From positions 1,108,295-1,172,294 of the forward strand of contig NZ_JAQRMY010000002.1 in the NCBI RefSeq assembly GCF_028613635.1: a stretch of 64,000 bases of DNA, given 5' to 3'. A program made the position numbers and the translations under genes. Of this stretch, positions 47,575-55,702 are shown piece after piece. The notes under the pieces are model-generated. The model ran no database searches and was not told where the DNA came from. It was given only the letters and a program-made list of their open reading frames with translations. How positions within the stretch are numbered: position 1 is the stretch's first letter; every line of letters starts with the position of its first letter. The stretch comes from Devosia sp. ZB163. Lineage in GTDB: Bacteria; Pseudomonadota; Alphaproteobacteria; Rhizobiales; Devosiaceae.

Positions 47575-49707
47575 CTAGACAAAGGCCCAATCCAGCGCCA
47601 GAACCTGACTGGCCGTCAGCCCGTAGAATATCGCCTTGTGATCGCTTCCGTCGAACCGGAGTTCCGTTTTGCCAGCTTCCTCGAAGAGGTTCGAGGAGAC
47701 GTCTGAGATGGACTGAAACCCATCAACGCCGTTGAGGACAAAATGATCATCGGCGCCAGCAGCATTGATCGTGTCCTGCCCCCCATCGCTGAAGATCACA
47801 AAGGTATCGGAACCCTCATCCATCCAGATGGTGTCGTTACCGGCACCGCCCTCAATGTAGTTCTGGCCTGAACCGCCACGCACAGTGCCGCCGATCTTGA
47901 CGCTGGAGAAGGACCCGTACGGGTACGTGTCGTAGCCAAGGTAGAACTCATCATTACCATCGCCGCCGTACATCGAACCGTGACCGTGGAACGTGTCGTT
48001 GTCGTCCCCACCCCAGCCAGACTGGGTTCTGGAATACAAGGTGATCGTGTCGTTGCCTGCTTCACCCTCCACGTCTCCGGATCGAACGGAAATGGCGTCA
48101 TCCCCGCCTCCGGCCTTGACCACTCCGGTCGTGGAGCCGTTCATGTCGAACGTGTCGGCGAAGCCGCTGCCGATCAGCTTGAACGATCCAAATATCTGGT
48201 CGCCTTCCGCATGACCTCCGGTAGCGACAAGAGCTCCATTGCTCAGGATAAGACTGACGCCTGCGTCGGATTCTGAATAGCTCAGAGTGGACGAGGGATA
48301 GCCACCGGTGACGAAGGTGATGGTGTCACCTCCGGTGCCGCCATGCACGACAATGTCCTTGGCGTAGACGTTGATGGTGTCATCGTCACCGTCGCCATAG
48401 ATTGTGCTGCCCTCGCCTGCGGTGATCGTATCCTGACCGGCGCCGCCATAGACCAGCGAGGTCTTCCCGACAGAGATCGTGTCGTTGTCCTCTTCGCCAA
48501 AGACGATCGTCGAGGATTGAGTGCTGCTGATGAGGTCATCACCCTCGCCCCCATGAACTACCCCGTTCCTGAACGTGATGGTGTCCGCGCCTCCACGACC
48601 ATAGATGACATCATAACCAGATCCGCCGCCGCCATTGATGTCGTCGGCATCATTGGTCCCCTTGATGGTGTCACCGAGGGATGTACCGACTACCCTGTCG
48701 AATTCGCCGGTGACGGTGTCGGACTGGTCACCAAAGACAAAGGTCCCGTCGATGAGGTCAATGACGGCCGCCCTGCTGGATGATGCGTAGTTCAACTCAC
48801 CACCACCCGAGCCGAAGTGAATTGTGTCGTTGCCGTCGCCGGGTGACATGAATTCGGCATAACCATCTGCGCCGATGAGCGTGTCGCCGTTCTTCCATCC
48901 TATCAGAAAGTCGTCGCCGCCATTGCTGTGCAAGGTGCCATATGCGCCCGCAACCGAGAGCGTGTCTTGGTCGGTCGAACCGATGATCTCGGACTTCCCG
49001 GCCACTGACAGGTAGTCGCCGTAACCCATGCCACCTATGCCCAATGTGGAGGTCCCCGTCACGGCAGCCGTGTTGCTGCTTCCCGAAGCTCGAGACAGGT
49101 GGATGGGAGCAGTTGACGCTGAGTAGTCAACAGTCAGGTCGCCCGTGGTCACGACTGTGTCGGCGCCCAACGAGCCGATGAGGGTGTTCGATCCTCCGCC
49201 GGCATGCCAGTACTCGTCGACGACGTCTGTACCGTGGAAGGTGTCGTTCCCGACACCGGAATGGACGCGCTCGAAACCGGTGGCGATGATGTTGGTACCG
49301 CCGATCAATGCCTCAAGGCCGTAGACGATCGGTCCGGACACCCCTGTCAGATAGAGTCTGTCGTACCCCTCTCCCGCATCGATGGTGATCAGCTGCGTGC
49401 CGAGATGCGATTGATAGAGGTAGACCTCATCATTGCCACCCGTGAGATTCCACTCGTCGATGCCGAGCAGGCTCACAGCGGTGGCCCCAACGTGGATAGC
49501 CTTCGAACGCCCCGCTTCGCCCGTTAGCGACAGGATGGCGCGCTCGGAGCCATCGTAGGTTACGATGTCGGTCGAGCCGGCGGTGAAATCAAATGTGGTG
49601 GCACCTGCCATCGCGATATCGGCCGCAGTCCCAATCCTGATCTCATTGGATTCGCTGCTGGCCCTGATGATCTCGACCCCCTGGACGAATGCGTCGCCGG
49701 CGGCCAT
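47575..49707 (-). CDS. RTX calcium-binding repeat protein, C-terminal part of a frameshifted lipase
   Basis: A 710-aa frame made of hemolysin-type nonapeptide repeats (GGxGxD pattern, for example GGAGNDTIWMDEGSD and YGGDGNDEFYLG), ending in a typical type I secretion C-terminus (ELRFDGSDHKAIFYGLTASQ). It has no secretion start of its own. Its frame is open upstream to about 49800, where GTYRLDAQGATAIRNQIVAN continues the lipase protein, so it is best seen as the second half of one gene. Calcium-dependent folding outside the cell is the family role. Confidence 0.75.
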   Translation of the reverse strand: MAAGDAFVQGVEIIRASSESNEIRIGTAADIAMAGATTFDFTAGSTDIVTYDGSERAILSLTGEAGRSKAIHVGATAVSLLGIDEWNLTGGNDEVYLYQSHLGTQLITIDAGEGYDRLYLTGVSGPIVYGLEALIGGTNIIATGFERVHSGVGNDTFHGTDVVDEYWHAGGGSNTLIGSLGADTVVTTGDLTVDYSASTAPIHLSRASGSSNTAAVTGTSTLGIGGMGYGDYLSVAGKSEIIGSTDQDTLSVAGAYGTLHSNGGDDFLIGWKNGDTLIGADGYAEFMSPGDGNDTIHFGSGGGELNYASSSRAAVIDLIDGTFVFGDQSDTVTGEFDRVVGTSLGDTIKGTNDADDINGGGGSGYDVIYGRGGADTITFRNGVVHGGEGDDLISSTQSSTIVFGEEDNDTISVGKTSLVYGGAGQDTITAGEGSTIYGDGDDDTINVYAKDIVVHGGTGGDTITFVTGGYPSSTLSYSESDAGVSLILSNGALVATGGHAEGDQIFGSFKLIGSGFADTFDMNGSTTGVVKAGGGDDAISVRSGDVEGEAGNDTITLYSRTQSGWGGDDNDTFHGHGSMYGGDGNDEFYLGYDTYPYGSFSSVKIGGTVRGGSGQNYIEGGAGNDTIWMDEGSDTFVIFSDGGQDTINAAGADDHFVLNGVDGFQSISDVSSNLFEEAGKTELRFDGSDHKAIFYGLTASQVLALDWAFV

Positions 49708-51380
49708 TTCGATGCCGATCCCGTGACCGGTAGGCGCGGCGAACCCGTTGGCGACGATCTGGTTCCGGATCGCAGTAGCTCCTTGGGCGTCGAGACGGTA
49801 GGTTCCACGACGTCGCCTGTACCTGTGTGGGCGCCGCCATTGACGTAGTCGACATCGCCTTCTTCGGCATCGCCGAGGTGGAAGGTGTCGTTGTCGGCCT
49901 CGCCGAACATCGCGTCGGAGCCGGTGCCGCTGTGGAAGGTGTCGTTGCCGATGCCTCCATGAGCCCGGTCGTTTCCAGAGCCGTCGTGGATCTTGTCGGC
50001 ACCCGCAGAGGCATAGATCACGTCATTGCCAGCACCGCCCCAGATGTTGTCGAAGAAGGTCCCATCTGAGCCCATCGACAGAATGATATCGTTCTCATCA
50101 GAACCATAGACGTCATCGACGTACTCGGATCCCAAGAAGATGGTCCCGCCCGGTTGCAGGTAGGCGGTACCGCCATAACCTGACCATGCAACGGCCAGGT
50201 TAGCGACCGGAATTTGGCTCAGATCGAAGAACACTCCTGCTGGTACTACGGCGGCAAACTCGATGAAGTCGTTGATGGTGCCAATCGCATCCAGCGTTCC
50301 GGAAAGATCGATGTTCGCAGCGCCATTCACATGCTTGATCAAGCCGACGCTCATCCCTGCATCACCGTCACCCGCAACATGAACGGCATGCACGACGGAC
50401 AACTTGCCAAGCGCGCCAAAATACCTGCTTGCGGGAATGGACTGGTTTATCTCAGCCAGCCGCATGGCACCGAGTTGATCCATGTCGGCAAAGAGACCAT
50501 CGAGTGCGGCGGTACCTGAATCGTCCAAGGTGTACGCCAAGTTCTGGCGGAGAGCCTCTGAGTCGACGAAACCCAGCCTAACCGCGAGAGCGCCATCAAA
50601 GAGGTGGTGGTAGACTGCGTCACCGCCGACCTCGCGTTCTGCGCTATGCTGAAGCCCTCCATGCAGGGCGATCGCCATCAACGCCTGACTGTGCAGATCC
50701 TCAACGTCAGAAACGGTCCCGCCCCGAATTTCGTTCTGTACGATGGTCTGAGCATCTAGCCCGCTCGTCACGGTCAGCCCGCCTGCGTAGCTGAAGCTAG
50801 TACCCTCCCTAAGAGGCTCAAGTGCCTCGTTCTCCATGGAGGCAGAAACAATGCTGCTGAATGAGGGAGCCGCGATGCCGTTGGGATAGGCCAGTTGCTG
50901 CCAATACTCGTACTGAGCCGCGTCGTCCCCCGTGACATCGAGGTAAAGTTTCAGGGACGCTTGAACGAACGGCATAGCGTCAAACACATAGGCACTCTCG
51001 CCGCTGACCGATGCAACTAGCCCCGCCAGGGCGCCACCCAACGAGTGACCTGTGAAACACCATGTCAGGCCGGATTGTCCTGACATCGCCGCCGTGACGT
51101 CGTTGAGGAAGGCGAACGCCAGATCCACCTGCGATTGGACCCAATCGTACTGGCCAACCGCGATCGGATAGCTGGTGACTCCGTCCCAAAGCAGGTCGGT
51201 CGTACCTCGGTAAGCAACGACGATTTCGTTGGTGTCCGGAAGATGGTACGCTACGGCCGCGAACTCGCCATCCTCACGATCGAGAATTACGGTCGCTCCG
51301 AACGGCACCTCAAGGCCATCTGGGGGATTTGCACGGTTGTAGGCATCCAGTGCAAACAGGGCAGCGCTTGTAATGTTCAT
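49560..51380 (-). CDS. Class 3 lipase-like domain with RTX repeats, N-terminal part of a frameshifted gene
   Basis: A 606-aa frame from ATG (MNITSAALFALDAYNRA) overlapping the upstream stop by ATGA. It carries a lipase class 3 domain with VVAYRGTTDLLWDG and the nucleophile elbow CFTGHSLGGALAGLVAS, then RTX repeats (GGAGNDVIYASAGADKI and similar). After GAHTGTGDVV the frame loses the repeat pattern and ends about 85 codons later. Around 49801-49812 a single missing base would join it to the downstream RTX frame, giving a protein of about 1270 residues. Extracellular lipase or esterase, exported by type I secretion. Confidence 0.75.
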   Translation of the reverse strand: MNITSAALFALDAYNRANPPDGLEVPFGATVILDREDGEFAAVAYHLPDTNEIVVAYRGTTDLLWDGVTSYPIAVGQYDWVQSQVDLAFAFLNDVTAAMSGQSGLTWCFTGHSLGGALAGLVASVSGESAYVFDAMPFVQASLKLYLDVTGDDAAQYEYWQQLAYPNGIAAPSFSSIVSASMENEALEPLREGTSFSYAGGLTVTSGLDAQTIVQNEIRGGTVSDVEDLHSQALMAIALHGGLQHSAEREVGGDAVYHHLFDGALAVRLGFVDSEALRQNLAYTLDDSGTAALDGLFADMDQLGAMRLAEINQSIPASRYFGALGKLSVVHAVHVAGDGDAGMSVGLIKHVNGAANIDLSGTLDAIGTINDFIEFAAVVPAGVFFDLSQIPVANLAVAWSGYGGTAYLQPGGTIFLGSEYVDDVYGSDENDIILSMGSDGTFFDNIWGGAGNDVIYASAGADKIHDGSGNDRAHGGIGNDTFHSGTGSDAMFGEADNDTFHLGDAEEGDVDYVNGGAHTGTGDVVEPTVSTPKELLRSGTRSSPTGSPRLPVTGSASKWPPATHSSRGSRSSGPAANPMRSGLGLRPISRWQVPPHLISPPARPTS

Positions 51381-52033
51381 GGCTTGACCACGAAGTCCTT
51401 CTGATAATGCTTGGCTGGAATGAAGTTGCCACCTTCTGGAATTGTCGGAGGCAGCACTGACGGTTCTGTTACCGGAAGCTCTTCGATCCACGGAAAGCGG
51501 GCAGCCAAGTCGTAGGAAGGCTGCAGGGTGGTCGGCGTAATGGTGAACTCAACTGCGAACTCAGGATAAGCATCGGCAGGACTTGCCCGGCGCAATCGCT
51601 CGAACCCACCGTGGTCGCCAACCTTCACGACCATCGGCGTCCGCGTCTTCAAAGTGCAAGTGGAGCTGAGGAAGCCGGCTCGATCGTAGTCTGAAAGGCT
51701 ATCTAGCCCCAGACACTCTCGGAGGGGATCAAACGTCCCGGCTGAACTCCCGCTATAGCTTCGCTTCAGCGCGAAATAGTCATCGTCACCTATCTCGAAA
51801 TGCAGAGCCTCGCCGAACACGCGAGCGACCAGCTGATGGCGTGCGCTGTCACGATACACCACCGTTTCCCAGACTTCGGACACTCTGATCGCCGGCTGCT
51901 CACCGGTGGTCGGCGTGATCACCGCTTCGACAGCATACTTCTGCTCGAAGACCTGAGCTGACGCAGAGCTGAGTGCCAATAGCGATGCGAGAACCGCCGA
52001 TCCGACAAAACGACAAAAGTTCCTAGCTGTCAC
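51377..52033 (-). CDS. Exported protein of unknown function, upstream of RTX lipase
   Basis: A 218-aa protein. The GTG start (MTARNFCRFVGSAVLASLLALSSASAQ) follows GAGGGTAAGG and gives a classic Sec signal peptide cleaved after ASA. The mature part is unrecognised: YAVEAVITPTTGEQPAIRVS, CLGLDSLSDYDRAGFLSSTC and a late FAVEFTITPTTLQPSYDLAAR. Two cysteines could form a disulphide. Overlap with the lipase gene suggests one operon. It may be a periplasmic or surface partner of the lipase. Confidence 0.7.
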   Translation of the reverse strand: MTARNFCRFVGSAVLASLLALSSASAQVFEQKYAVEAVITPTTGEQPAIRVSEVWETVVYRDSARHQLVARVFGEALHFEIGDDDYFALKRSYSGSSAGTFDPLRECLGLDSLSDYDRAGFLSSTCTLKTRTPMVVKVGDHGGFERLRRASPADAYPEFAVEFTITPTTLQPSYDLAARFPWIEELPVTEPSVLPPTIPEGGNFIPAKHYQKDFVVKP

Positions 52034-52050
52034 AACCTTACCCTCGAATC

Positions 52051-52180
52051 GAATACACGAAAACAATATCGTGCATGCGAAATCCGAGGGCAAGTTTCTT
52101 GTATGCGTTACAGTTAATTAGATACACGAAACGGCGCTGACGCTCCCATCTGAAACATCATTACGGATGCACGAAATCGC
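52051..52180. repeat. Cluster of short RATRCACGAAA-type repeats
   Basis: Forward copies: GAATACACGAAA (from 52051), GATACACGAAA (from 52121) and GATGCACGAAA (from 52166). Inverted, degenerate copies: around 52070-52083 (TCGTGCATGCGA) and 52094-52108 (GTTTCTTGTATGCG). Five spaced copies in both orientations in 130 bp resemble the transposase-binding sites at the end of a Tn7-like element, or an operator array. Confidence 0.5.
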
Positions 52181-52217
52181 GTTGACGACTCCCCCCACCC
52201 CCGTGCACACCTTTGCC

Positions 52218-52442
52218 ATGGGAAGACCGAAGCAGTTCGACGAGCGAATCCAGCTGACGCTGGTGGAGGGCACCACCGGCCGAATCGATGCTTTGCTGGA
52301 GGACGGCGAGTACCGCCTCGACTTCATCCGAACGGCCATTGAGGTCGAGATCGCCAAACGGTCGCAGGAGAAGCCAGCGACGAAGCGCGGCAAGCCTTCG
52401 CTGGCCGGTATGTTTTCAGGCCCCAACTCGAAGAAGCGCTGA
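52218..52442 (+). CDS. Small DNA-binding-like protein
   Basis: A 74-aa protein from ATG (MGRPKQFDERIQLTLVEGTTG), with a basic tail (KPATKRGKPSLAGMFSGPNSKKR). The N-terminal MGRPKQFDERIQL followed by a short helix pattern is like small ribbon-helix-helix or CopG-type proteins. A start 17 codons earlier exists, but the added residues look non-coding. First gene after the repeat cluster; possibly a regulator of the element. Confidence 0.6.
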   Translation: MGRPKQFDERIQLTLVEGTTGRIDALLEDGEYRLDFIRTAIEVEIAKRSQEKPATKRGKPSLAGMFSGPNSKKR

Positions 52443-52505
52443 CCCGGTCGCACTCCTCCGGGGATCCGCAACAGCACTCGCTCCTTCGCCCCTTGAAGGA
52501 CAGTT

Positions 52506-52928
52506 ATGCTCTTCACCGAGGAATCGGTGATTGCGATGCGACTGCCTGAATGGACATGGCACTGGGCGTGGGCGGCTTTCCTCAGATGGAGCCTGAACCC
52601 GACGCTGGCCAGCAACCTCACCGCCCGGCAGCGGTGGCAGGTTGTGCTATGGTCGCTCGGCCCCGGCACCAAGCGCCACTACCTGTCCCCACTGACGGAA
52701 TGGCTTCATCGCCACCTGCCGACAGCTATCCTGCTCGCCCGCCTGCAGCGCCAGGGCGCCGGATGGTATCGCGTGCCGACCATGCCAGCAGCGATCCACC
52801 TCTGGCGGCGCTTGGGCGTCCACGTCCTCGAGGGCGACTTCGTGAGGATCGAGAGCGGCTCGGTGACGATGAAGGGCTATGTCGATGAGGATCGTCAGGT
52901 CTGCGAGTTCTGGCCGATTGAGGAATAG
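52506..52928 (+). CDS. Unknown protein, Trp-rich
   Basis: A 140-aa protein; TTGAAGGACAGTT gives a good ribosome site before the ATG. It is rich in Trp and Arg (MRLPEWTWHWAWAAFLRW, RWQVVLWSLGPGTKRHYL) and ends VTMKGYVDEDRQVCEFWPIEE. No known domain recognised. It sits in a short plus-strand series with its two neighbours in the left part of the Tn7-like element. Confidence 0.6.
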   Translation: MLFTEESVIAMRLPEWTWHWAWAAFLRWSLNPTLASNLTARQRWQVVLWSLGPGTKRHYLSPLTEWLHRHLPTAILLARLQRQGAGWYRVPTMPAAIHLWRRLGVHVLEGDFVRIESGSVTMKGYVDEDRQVCEFWPIEE

Positions 52929-52979
52929 CAGCGGGGGCGCGGCATTGCTTCACCGCACTCCAGAGCCTATCTCGCCAGC

Positions 52980-53606
52980 ATGACGACGAAGGACCAAGCG
53001 CCAACCGACCTGATCCGCAGCTGGCAGTTGCCCTACGCGGCGCGGCTTGGTTCGTCGGTGCGGTCCAAGGGCGTCTACCTCGAGGCCCGGGCACGTCTGC
53101 CGAAGTCCGCACGCAAAGCGCTGTCCGTCTCTGCCGGCGATCTCACCTTGAGGATGGCCGAGGGCTCGGCCACGGAATTTGAGGACGCGGCACGGATCGT
53201 CGAGAAAACTCTGACCGGCATCGAGGACCTGCCCGTCATCCCGCGCGAGATCGAGGATATCCTGTCGATCTCGACCACGGAGCGGCATCGCTGGCTCAAG
53301 GATGGCCGGCTGCCCAGCGCTGGCACGCGGACAGTGAAGCTCCCCGGGCGTGCAAAGAAGATCACCTTCCATGTGTTCGATCCGAGAATGGTCGAGGACC
53401 TGCTTGACCGCGCCGTGGTAGATGCCTGGCGCGAGGAAGACGCCGAAAGGGCCGCCGAGAACCGGCGCAAGGCAGCATGGAAGGCCCAGCTGACGCGATC
53501 AACCAAGAAGACAGCCGCTGTAGCGAACTCGACGGAGGCGCTTGAGGACGACGATCGCTTCAAGCTGCGCGGCTGGGCCGAGTTCGAGCGCGAGGGGCCG
53601 CGATAA
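52980..53606 (+). CDS. Unknown protein, possibly DNA-binding
   Basis: A 208-aa protein from ATG. The middle, IPREIEDILSISTTERHRWLKDGRLPSAG, looks like a MerR/excisionase-type helix-turn-helix whose recognition helix ends in a Trp-Leu-x-x-Gly-x-Leu-Pro wing. The C-terminal third is a long charged helix (AWREEDAERAAENRRKAAWKAQL). A DNA-binding accessory role in the element is plausible but unproven. Last of three small plus-strand genes. Confidence 0.6.
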   Translation: MTTKDQAPTDLIRSWQLPYAARLGSSVRSKGVYLEARARLPKSARKALSVSAGDLTLRMAEGSATEFEDAARIVEKTLTGIEDLPVIPREIEDILSISTTERHRWLKDGRLPSAGTRTVKLPGRAKKITFHVFDPRMVEDLLDRAVVDAWREEDAERAAENRRKAAWKAQLTRSTKKTAAVANSTEALEDDDRFKLRGWAEFEREGPR

Positions 53607-53674
53607 CCCTTAGCAGATACACACCCATCCTCTGCTCGCCGCAAGCGGAAGCCGAGATTGTGCGCTCCCTCGAC

Positions 53675-53986
53675 TTAAGCGCCGACGTACACCTCAACAA
53701 ACGTGTTCACAATCACCTTCGCAAGTTGCGCGGCAACTATAGCGACAAACGTTATCACCAGCCACTTCCAGATATCCATGGTACCTATGGTGGCCTCCAA
53801 ACTCTGAATTACCGAGTTTCCATTGATGAACAACAGAGCGCCAAAGCCGAGGCCCATTACAGATCCCATCATTTCCATCCGATTGGCTTTGTAATTCTTA
53901 GGATCACGGGGTGGGTTCAGATGGAAAGCATCCATTATTGTTAGGCACAAATTAGAAGCAATAATGAAGACGAAGAACATGTCCAT
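53675..53986 (-). CDS. Small membrane protein
   Basis: A 103-aa protein with three hydrophobic segments: FFVFIIASNLCLTIMDAF, GSVMGLGFGALLFINGN and LVITFVAIVAAQLAKVIVNTF. Its base composition is markedly lower in GC than the neighbours, a sign of recent transfer. Function unknown. Confidence 0.65.
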   Translation of the reverse strand: MDMFFVFIIASNLCLTIMDAFHLNPPRDPKNYKANRMEMMGSVMGLGFGALLFINGNSVIQSLEATIGTMDIWKWLVITFVAIVAAQLAKVIVNTFVEVYVGA

Positions 53987-54195
53987 AGTGGCCCCGCTTC
54001 GAAGAGTTGAATCGTATACATGAAATTATCAGTCTCAGAGCGCCTCTGCAAGTGAGTGTTGGATGGCTGGAGGGATCGCGAACACAAACCGACAGTTCGG
54101 ACCACTTCCCCGCTCCGCCTCCACTCAAATGGTGCTGGCTAGGTCATACCGGGTGACGTTTCTCAGCGCGCCGGCGGCCTGAGGCGGAACAGCCG

Positions 54196-54441
54196 CTAAG
54201 GGCGAGGATCGCTGTCCCGTTTCAGGATTATTCCGACGCCGGCATCGGTTTCGAAGAATGCGGCGCCTGCTGCCTCCAACGCGACCTGGATGCGCTCGAT
54301 CGTAGAGTCGTGAGGATCGGTGACACCGGTCTCCAGTCGAGAGATGGCCAGCCGCTTCAGACCAGCCAACGCAGCCAGTTCGTCCTGACTGATGTTGAGC
54401 ATCGCGCGGGCGCCGCGCACCTGTGACGGCGTGATCGCCAT
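54196..54441 (-). CDS. XRE-family HTH transcriptional regulator
   Basis: An 81-aa single-domain HTH protein: MAITPSQVRGARAMLNISQDELAALAGLKR, then SRLETGVTDPHDSTIERIQVALEAAGAAFF. This is the common Cro/C1 fold with a short C-terminal strand (VGIILKR). It is divergent from the 54.7-57.7 kb gene series and may repress it or the transposition genes. A start 15 codons upstream is possible. Confidence 0.82.
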   Translation of the reverse strand: MAITPSQVRGARAMLNISQDELAALAGLKRLAISRLETGVTDPHDSTIERIQVALEAAGAAFFETDAGVGIILKRDSDPRP

Positions 54442-54716
54442 GGTCCCTCCGGGGCCGAATCCGTTCGGCAATCCTATGTTAACCACGATTCACCTCCCGG
54501 ATGCGATATGCATCTTTTCGTCTTGAAGGACTGAATTCTCCGGACTATCTGGCTGGTCATGGATGCAGACACGCATCCTTGCATACGTCACCGGCAACGG
54601 TGGTCGTTTCCCGCGCCGCGACGGTCTCGTCTGCACAGCGCGTCGGCTTAGTCATCGCAATCCTCGCAATTCCGCGAAACCACCCGGAAAGAGCATTTCC
54701 GGGACCAGGAGAAGTC

Positions 54717-55367
54717 ATGCCCGTCGCTACCGCGCACCGCGCCACCCCGAACACCGCCATCCAGACCGCCAAGCCCGTCGTTGACTTCCGTCGCGCCCGC
54801 CAGATCAAGCGCAACGTCAAGCTTCACCAGCAGATCAAGGATCTGATCACCGCCAATCCGAGCTGCCGCTACATCGGCGGCAACCACGCCGTCGAGCACA
54901 TCGCGGCCCGGCTCGGCTTCGAGCCTCATGACCTCGCGATTGCCGATGTCCGCATCGGCCGGCGCATCGTCACGCTGATCGTGCTCCCTCACCGGATCTG
55001 GGACCGAGCCTTCCCGGCCGCCAAGGCCATCGATCTGCGCCATCAGGCCCGCTCTGAGGGTTATGCCGCCATTCTCGTGCCGCAGGCGGTGGTCGAGCGC
55101 GAACCCCGGTTGGGCAACAGCCAACTCCTCGCCCGCACGGTGAACGTCAAGGTCGACGCGACCTCTCGCATGACCATCTTGGCCCATCTGATCGAGAACG
55201 GTCCCAGTTGCCTGAGCGAGCTGGCCGGGCTGATCGAGCACCACGATCCTTTCGGCGCCGTCTTGCACCTCGTCACCACCGGGGCGATCGCGCTCAACAT
55301 CGAGGCCTGCATCACGCCCTACTCGATGGTCGATATCGCCGATCCGACCAGCTCGACGCGGCACTGA
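54717..55367 (+). CDS. Unknown protein of the Tn7-like element
   Basis: A 216-aa protein with ribosome site AGGAGA before the ATG (MPVATAHRATPNTAIQ). The middle (VLPHRIWDRAFPAAKAIDLR, GYAAILVPQAVVEREPRLGN) and the end (LAHLIENGPSCLSELAGLIEHHDPFGAVLHLVTTG) recall the layout of TnsA-type proteins: a nuclease-like core followed by a winged helix. No complete PD-(D/E)XK set is seen, so this stays a resemblance. First gene of a plus-strand operon with the next two. Confidence 0.6.
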   Translation: MPVATAHRATPNTAIQTAKPVVDFRRARQIKRNVKLHQQIKDLITANPSCRYIGGNHAVEHIAARLGFEPHDLAIADVRIGRRIVTLIVLPHRIWDRAFPAAKAIDLRHQARSEGYAAILVPQAVVEREPRLGNSQLLARTVNVKVDATSRMTILAHLIENGPSCLSELAGLIEHHDPFGAVLHLVTTGAIALNIEACITPYSMVDIADPTSSTRH

Positions 55368-55378
55368 GGGCATCCACC

Positions 55379-55702
55379 ATGACCATTCTCTTCCCGGGTG
55401 GGGGCGACAGCGCCTCCACCATCGCGAACCTGCGCGCCCTCGCGGACGACCTCGAGCGCATGACGATGTTCCAGCCCAATGGCGAGCTCGAGGAGGCCCC
55501 AAGCCTGAACGGGTGGTCCCCGGTCATGCGTCCGGTCGGTGGCCTCTCCGGCTATGTCGAGGGGCACCCACTCCTCGGCTGCCGTCATGTGGTCACCAGC
55601 GAGGTCTTTGCCATCGATGCCGAGCGCGGGTGGGCTCGGACCTTCTCCCGCTTCTATCGCCTCGGCGATGCCGCCGCCCCCACCAAGGATCTCAGCCAAT
55701 GA
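55379..55702 (+). CDS. Small unknown protein (DUF6634-like)
   Basis: A 107-aa protein from ATG (MTILFPGGGDSASTIANLRAL), ending FSRFYRLGDAAAPTKDLSQ. It starts 12 bp after the previous stop, and its stop overlaps the ATG of the FtsH-like gene (ATGA). It resembles short proteins seen in alphaproteobacterial mobile elements; the DUF6634 label is tentative. Confidence 0.65.
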   Translation: MTILFPGGGDSASTIANLRALADDLERMTMFQPNGELEEAPSLNGWSPVMRPVGGLSGYVEGHPLLGCRHVVTSEVFAIDAERGWARTFSRFYRLGDAAAPTKDLSQ

